A DNA stretch of 64,000 bases from Haliclona indistincta (lineage: Eukaryota; Porifera; Demospongiae; Haplosclerida; Chalinidae), in NCBI GenBank assembly GCA_964017065.1, contig OZ024792.1:4645754-4709753 (forward strand). Direction: 5' to 3'. The notes beneath the pieces were generated by a model. The model had not been told where the DNA came from. It did no database searches and worked only from the letters and a program-made list of their open reading frames with translations. Made by a program: the position numbers and the translations under genes. Position 1 is the stretch's first letter; each line of letters opens with the position of its first letter. This document shows positions 52,301 through 61,300 of this stretch, piece after piece.

Positions 52301-55300
52301 TCTATTGAAGTCAGCAATGTTAAGTTCGATCTCTTCACACTTCGTAGTTCATCTTCTGCTGGAGCTACTACATATGATTTTACTGGTGGAACTACCCCAA
52401 CCACTAGTGGTAACATAGTTCGATGGAATATTCTCAAAGATGATCTTGATAACATCAAGGCAAACTTCGGTTTAGGTACATCTAATATGACAACGTATTT
52501 GTCTACCACTGGTGTTGCTTTTAATGACACAAGCGGCAATGAAGGAGCACCGCTACCAAGTCTTCAAACAACTGAATATATCGAGGACACTACCGACCCT
52601 GAACTACTATCCTTTGACTTCTATCTCAGCAATGGGCTTCTTGTTCTATCGTTCTTTGAGAGTGTAAACCATGCAACGTTTGATCCAACTAGCTTCACTC
52701 TGCAGAGTGCATCAGCCTTTGCTGAAAGTGAAGTTACATTCCGAGGTGGTAACTTTAATCCCTCTGCCAGTGGTCCTATTGTTAACCTCACTCTCATTCC
52801 CGATGATATCAATTATATCAAGGAGACAATAGCATTTGGAAGTGCTCGCGGCAATACATTCATATTCGCCAATATCACTGGAGTGAATGACACATCTGGA
52901 AACTCATTGAAACTTGTTCCTGACACTGATGCTCTGCAAGTTACCAACTTCTTCCCAGACGATGTCAATCCTGCTCTTCTTGGATACTCTCTTGACATGG
53001 ACACAGGAATCCTAACACTGACCTTCTCGGAAAGCATTGACACTGATGCTCTCTCTCTTTCATCTGTCACTCTTCAGAATAGCATGTCAGCGTCACCATC
53101 TGCAAGCATCTCTCTGTCAGGCAGTACTATCGATGCTACCGGGCTGAGGGCAGTTATGAATGTTACCATCTCACGCAATGAGCTGAACTCTATCAAAGCT
53201 ACTACCTCGCTAGCTGTTTCAGCTGACACTGTTTTCCTGTCTATAGTCGATGGTGCAACTAGTGATGTGAATAACAATCCTCTCACTGGAATAATGCCCA
53301 GCTCGGCCATAGCTCCAGAGAACTTTACCGCTGATACGACACCACCTGTTCTAGAGGGATTTGAAATTATTCTTGTAATGGAACCACTCACCATCAATCT
53401 CATCTTTGACGAGACGGTTGATCCAACAACACTTGATATAGTGCAGCTTTCTCTCACCGATGGAGCTTCTGCTTCAGTGATACTCAATGGGACTCAAACC
53501 ACTACCCTATCCACTACAGTAACATTGACCATTGCTCAGAGTGTTCTGACTCAAATCAGAACAACTCCGGGCCTCGCAAGGGATAGCAACTCAACATATC
53601 TGACCATTCTTGCTTCATCCATTACTGACACTGCTAACAATTCCATAGCTGGTATTACCAACTTCAATGTCACTCTCTATAATGCTGACCTTATTCCTCC
53701 TTTTGTCGATTCCTTCACATTTAATCTGAATGCAGAAACGATCACTCTCACCTTCAATGAAAATGTACAGGGAGCCATGCTCAATACCTCAGTCCTGTAC
53801 ATTCTCAATGATACTGATTCAGCCAATGAAATTCTTCTCAGCAACTCAATGGTATCGAGTGCTTCAGGAAGTGAAGTGACAATTCGCTTAGATACCAATA
53901 CAGTTGACACACTCAAACTGGATCCAACGTTTGCAACCGATGTCAACAATACATTTCTCTATCACGAAGCTTTGCTTGTATGTGACATAGCCAACAACTG
54001 TGCCGAGGAACTTTCGTCCACAAATGCAATCAATGCAAGTGAGTTCATTCCTGACACAACAAGTCCGAGGTTGATAAAGTTTGATCTGAATGTCAACGCT
54101 AGCCTGTTCACATTTTACTTTGATGAGGTAGTTGATGCTGAAACACTGGACATTCGACAGATCACGATCCAGAACATGGCGGCATTGTTTCCAACTCTTG
54201 AATACACCTTTAATGGAGGAACACCGAACAGCACTGATGGTAAAATCATCAGGTTCTTTATACTAGCTGATGACAGGAATGCTATACAGGCAATCGGTGG
54301 GCTAATGGTCTCAATGTCCAATACTTTTCTGTCTATAACCTCAGACACTATCCGTGATACTTCAGGCAACTATGTACAGGAGATTCGTCCTAGAGTAGCC
54401 ATTGGTGTTGATGGCTTCTCCATGGATACCAACAATCCCCAGCTCCTTACTAGTTCACTGGATCTTGACAATGGTCAACTAGTCCTCACGTTTGATGAAA
54501 CTGTTGCGCTAACAACATTCACTATCTCAGACCTCACTCTCAAGTCTGAGAAAGCAGCAAACACAACAGTATCCTATGTCCTCACTGACTCAACTCTCCT
54601 GTCTATGGAACCATCTGCTACAGCAACAGTGGTCCTGTCCAGTACTGACTTGAACAACATCAAGTTCGAGTCTCTTTGCACCAACGACACATCTGCCGAC
54701 TGCTTCCTCTCTTTTACTTCAGCTTTGGTTGACGATACAGTTAACCTTGCTGTTGTTGGTCGACCTCCCTCTAATCCACTTACAGTCAATCCTGTTGTCA
54801 GGGACACCACAGGTCCGATCTTGACCAGGTTTACGTCTTTCAACTTCCTAGAGGGGACTATAGAACTTGAGTTTGACGAACCACTAACTAATAGTGTTTT
54901 TGATGCGTCAACCGTAATACTGCAAAGTCTGTTTGCTGACGTTTCGACCTCACACAATCTAACAGGAGCATCTACTGGTGTTGTTAACTTCACTACAGTT
55001 ACGATTTCTCTCTCGGGCTCTGACATATCTGCTATTCAAGAAGACACCGAGCTTTGCACACAGAGAAGCAACTGTTACATCCGTCTTCGCAGTGGTACAG
55101 TTGAAGATCTGTTTGGTAATGCTAACAATATGATTCAAGAAGGCTCTCCGGGTTTTATTGTGAATAATTTCACCTCAGACCAGATCCCTCCCAGGCTCAA
55201 TTCATTTGACTTTGATCTCAATACTGGAACTCTAGTGCTCTCTTTCTCGGAACCCATGAGAACATCCGATATCATTTTCACTGGTTTCGTCATTCAAGGA

Positions 55301-58300
55301 GTCAACTCCTCCACTAGCCCGGCAGAAATGTACAGGTTAACCGGAGGGACCTCACCGACCGCTGCAGGAGCTGACGTTGTCAATGTTACTCTAGTAACAG
55401 GTGATCTCAACCAGCTGAAGCAACGTAGTTATGCAACATCACCTGCTAACACGTTTCTGTCGATCAGCTCAGGTACTGTGAAAGACACTGCTCAGAATCC
55501 AGTTACAGCCATCTTGTCTACTAGTGCACTACAAGCAACCATTGTCACGGACGACACCACCCCACCTGTTTTACAGCAATTTGACATTGATATAGATCAG
55601 AATATGGTTGAGCTTCTCTTCAATGAGCCTGTCATGCTCGGCACTGTCAACTTCACCTTATTTACTCTACTCTCGGCCAGTTCTACTCCAAATTTTAACA
55701 TCACCTTGCAGCCAGGGAGAGTGATAACAGGAACACAAGATGCCTCTGTGATGGTACAGATGGAGCTTAGCGATGATGATGCAGCCACTGTCAAACTGAC
55801 TCCGAATTTTGTCTCAGAAATCAACAACACGTTCCTTCTTGTGTCTGCTGATGCTGTCTTTGACACATCTGGGAATGGAATCGAGGACACTGGTCCACTG
55901 AAGGCTGTTGGATTCTCTCCTGATGTATCACGACCTATTCTGTCAAACTATTCATTGGACATTGAGCCTGGTTTGTTGAAGCTAACATTCAGTGATGTTG
56001 TTAATGCAACAACTTTTGACGCCTCAGCCATTACCATTCAGTCGACCCAGACTGCAATTGTCAATCAGGTGGTTGCTCTTACACCAGTAACCATCACTAA
56101 TAGTTCGAATGGCTATGTTATGACAGTCACTCTTGGTCTACTAGATCTTCTCAACGTTCGTGACAATACTATGATAGCTACACGATTGAACAACACCTAC
56201 CTCACCATGCAAGCCTATGCTATTGATGATGTGTTTGGTGTTGATGTGCTTGCCATTACTGATGGCAAGGCTATTCTACCTGGTGAGTACATTCCTGACA
56301 CCAATCCTCCCGATCTTGAAAGATTCACTCTCGATCTGGACGAAGGCACCCTGATTTTCAAACTATCTGATCTTTTACTCGAGTCTTCATTCAATTCTAC
56401 CTTTATCAATGTTACTAATGGAACAACAGAGACCATCACTATCACTGGTGGTGTCCCAGTAAGACTACCTGATGGATCCACTATCTCTCTGATGTTGTCC
56501 AATACCGATCTTGATGCTATTGTCACAAATTTTAACCTTGGGTCGAGTATCAACGACACCTTCATTGAAATCTCTGCCGGCTATGTAAGCGACCTTGCAA
56601 ACAACTTTGCTCCAGCTGTGGACTCAACTAGAGCATTTGAAGTTGTTCCTGACACCACACCTCCATCAATATCATCATTCTCACTAGACATGAACAATGG
56701 AATGCTCACTTTTACAATCAATGAGATTATACCGACTGACTCATTCAATGCCTCGTTTATATCAATTCAGGGTGTTGCCAATGCTACAGATCAGGCTAAC
56801 TCTGTGTTCACACTATCTGAGGATACTGTCTCCTTGACTACAGATTACAGCAGAGTTATTGAGGTTCAGTTGTCTGTTGATGATCTGAATGATCTTAAAG
56901 CCAGACCTTCTATCGCCACCTCTCGGGAAACCACTTTCATCTCAATCAGTGGACAGGCTTTTACTGACGTTGTCGAAAATAGTGTTGAGAATATTGGTGT
57001 TGAGAATGGCTTCCCTGCAACTTCATTCTCTTCTGACATTACTCCTCCTTCTCTCATGGACTTTAGTCTTGATATGGACGAGGGTATGCTGTTCCTGACA
57101 TTCAATGAAACTGTTGATGTAGGCTCATTCCAGTTCAGCCAGTTTCAGTTTCAGTCTGAAATGGCCCTAGCTGGTGGACCATCCTTTAGCCTCACTGGTG
57201 GTCTTACTGATGAATCCTATGGTGTCACATTGACAGTGAACCTAACCTTTCCTGATCTCACTAGCTTGCAAACCATATTAGGTCTTGCTACAACGACCAA
57301 TGATACCTACTTGTCATTGAGCTCATTAGCACTTCGAGATTCCAGCGGCAATTTTATTACACCAATCAGTTCTACCTCTGCACTGAAGGTGGACACTTTC
57401 ACACCAGATACCACTCCACCACAGTTGACACGCTTCACTATCGATTTGGATACTGGTTTCTTCAACCTCACTTTCAGTGAAGTAGTCTCTTCTTCAAGCT
57501 TCGATCCTTTGCTGGTTTCTATCACAAACTCTAGTGATGTTTCTGACAATACAACCGCCTCCATTTCTCTGACTACTAGCAATCCGGTCAGTTCTGATGG
57601 ACTGAACATTGATATTGAACTCTCAATGTTTGACTTGAATACTCTCAAAGACAGTGATTCAGTAGCAAACTCAAGAGACAGCTCATTCATATTCTTTGAT
57701 TTCGGAGCTGTAAGGGACACTGTAGGAAACAACATTACTGAGTTTTCCAATGCTATTCAGGCTGCTGTTTTTGTTACTGATCGTGATGCTCCCAGGTTGA
57801 TCGAGTTCAACATGAATGTTGGAAATCAGCAGATTCAATTGATCTTCAATGAGCTTGTAAAAACTGAAAATTTCCTGCCAGTTTTTGTCACTCTAGTAAA
57901 CAGCAGCATCTTGACTACTCAACAAGCATCTACTTATCGTCTTATTGACAGCACTGCTAGCTTTCCAACTGGGTCTTCAATCAACATCACGATCGGTCTA
58001 GAAGACTTTAATGTTATTTCTGAGAGAGTGGATCTTGCTACCAATGATTTAAACACTTTTCTCTACTTGGATTATAACTCAGTGCAGGATCTTGTGAACA
58101 ATCCCATTCAAGCTATTGCTTTCCCGAATGCTTTCCCTGTAAACAGCTTTGTAGGTGATGGTGTCTCACCTACATTTGACCAGTTCAGCCTCAACTTGAA
58201 CACCGGAATTCTTAGCTTGACTTTCTCTGAGTCGGTTAACTCTGCTTTGCTTACTCTCACAAGCATTACACTGCACAGCACTGAAAACGACACGGCAACG

Positions 58301-61300
58301 GATGAGTCTTTCACGCTTACAGCCACTAGCACTTTTGCTAGAGTGGAACCTCACATTGTGAACATTACATTGTCAACTGAAGATTTGGACTCTCTGAAGG
58401 CTTTGGAGAATCTTGCTATTAGCCAGAATACCACATACATCTCTATGCTCAGTAATGCTATAACAGATGCGTCTGGTAATCTAATTGTCCCAGTACAATC
58501 TGATAATGCTGTGAGAGTGACTACTTTCACTCCCGACTCCAACAGGCCCGCTTTGTTGAACTTCTATTTGGATCTAAACGAAGGTAAGTTAACGTTAGAG
58601 TTCAACGAAACCGTAGACGTACCGAATATCGATCTTGAGGTTATTCGACTGCAAAGTAACCGATTTCTCGCCGATTCTTCCGTGACCTTTACCAGCACAA
58701 GCCTGCCCTCAGGCCTCGTGTCAAACGTCACCGTCACACTCTCTCTGTCTGATCTTAACAATTTGAAGAGAGAGCCATTCTGTACTTCTTCAACCGACTG
58801 CTATATCTCGTTTCCCGGAACGGCTGTCAACGATACATCTGGCAATTCCATTGTTCCTATTCTTATCAATGACGCTAAGATTATTTCTGGATTCATTCAG
58901 GACACCACTCCTCCTGAGCTGGTTAACTTTGAATTGATCGACTTAGACGCTGGCTTTTTCCTTCTCAATTTTACTGAGACTATTAACATCACCTCACTCA
59001 ATCTAACCGCAATGGTCATCGATGACAACTTTGGTCCTTCCATTGTACAGTCTCTTCGTCCAATGGGTGGTGATTATGTAATGGAGCATACTAGCGTGTT
59101 GAATGTAACATTTACTGAGAATGATTTGAACACTCTAAAGTCATTCACTGGTCTTTGTAGGAGAACAGGTAGTACTGACTGTTGGCTTCGTTTCAGCTCC
59201 AACTTTGTAAGTGACATGGCTAATAATCCTGTTCAGCCTCAAGAACCATCCGATTCACTCTTCGACGTAGTGTTCGCCACACTGCCGTCCACTCTAATCG
59301 AAGACACCACTCCTCCTAATCTTCTCAGTTTTGTGCTCGACATGGATCTTGGTGAGGTGACCATGACTTTTGATGAGGTAGTCAACATCGACAGTCTCAG
59401 TGCAGAATTTCTAACATTTCAAGACGGTATCAATTCTAACACCTCGTATGAATTGACAGCTGGTACTAAGGATTCTGGACTTATTCCTAGCATTAGTCTT
59501 TCGTTTCGTCTAATTCCACTAGACGTAATCAGGATAAAAGCTGATCTCAACCTTGCTACTGACACAGAAGATACATTCATTTCTTTCTCTAGAAACCTGG
59601 TGTTTGACGTGAACAGCAATCGTGTCAACAATGAGTCTGTCTTCCAAGCTTCTGGTTTTATTCCTGATTCCACTAGTCCAACACTGGCTTCTTTTGCTGA
59701 GCTAGACATGAACCAAGAAACAGTTCAACTCTCATTCTCAGAGCCGATTAGTGATGACATCACGTTTGGTAGCATCAGTATTCGTGCCGCCATGGACAGT
59801 TCAATCGCTTTCAGTCTCACTGGTGGAACCAATATAGTCTTCACTAACGACAGGCAGATTGTTACTTTCACTCTGACAAAAGCTGATGTTCGAGGAATAA
59901 AGTTGAACTTCCCTGACCTTGCCTTTATTATGACCAACAGCTATGTAGCTATTGGATCTACTGGATTCACTGATACAGCTGGTAATGATTTGGTAGAAGT
60001 ACCAACCAATGCAGCTGTCCTTGTTTCTGTTTACACTGCCGATACTACTCCACCTAGTCTCACTTCTTTCTTATTGGATGTTGACATGGGACAACTTCTT
60101 CTCACGTTTGATGATGTAATGCAGACGACCTCCATTGCTGCTCAGTTTATCACTATACAGAGTGAGAACAACTCCACAGCTGTCTCTGTTCCATTGACGA
60201 TGGCATCTTCTACTAGTCCCAATGATTTCACTATGACCGCCACTCTCTCTACTACTGACATCAACAACATCAAGGCAGAAAGTGGTCTCGGTACGACTGT
60301 CAACAACACCTTCTTGGCTGTCGGATCAGCAGCTTTCCGAGATGTCGCTGGCGAGCTTGTCAGGACTATCCTCAGTTCTGATGCTCTTCAAGCTTCTAAC
60401 GTTACTGCCGACACGACTAGCCCAATTCTTGATGAATTTTATCTTAATGTCAGCACAGGTATACTGACACTGGTATTTACTGAGGTCGTCAACACCTCTT
60501 CCATCATGCCAGAACGTATTGTGTTGCAAAATACAGCAGATAGTTCTGGCATTAACAGACCTCTGAGTGGAGGGACCATCAGCACTACCTCTCCTGCTGT
60601 TATGTTCGATCTGACACTCACTGTTGATGACATCAACTTTATCAAGGGGCTTCCTAACTTTGCTTCAAGTGTGAACGACACGTTCCTCTCAGCACTGCCT
60701 ACCACTATTGTTGATATGAATGGTAACAATATGGAGGGGATTAGTTCGTTTCAGGCTAAGCAAGCTTCCTTGCACTTTCCTGACACTATCCCTCCAACAT
60801 TGCAGTCCTTCTCTCTGAACATGGATGATGGGCAACTTCTGCTCACGTTTACTGAAACTGTTAATGTGACATCCGTCAATGCTAGCAAATTCTATATCCA
60901 GGGTAGCATGTTAGCAGGTGCATCTGATACCTACAGGCTAACTGATAGTGTTGCTAGTGGTGAGACTTCCAGCATGATAACCATCGATCTAAGTACCACA
61001 GATCTGAACAATATCAAAGCCAACACTCTCATCGCCACTTCAAACCTCACCACTTTTCTGCGCTACGATCCATCTTCCTTCGCAGACCAGACCTCTCTCT
61101 CAACAGAAGGCATCTCAAATGGTAATGCACTGAGAGTGGATGTCTACACCATTGACAACACTTCACCAGAGCTGCAATCATTCAGGATCGACGTCAGTGA
61201 AGGCATTCTGACATTTACTTTCTCAGAAACAGTTGATGTGTCTACGTTCAACTCCAGTGAGTTTCTCTTGATGAATACTCCAAACATTGGGACAGCTACT

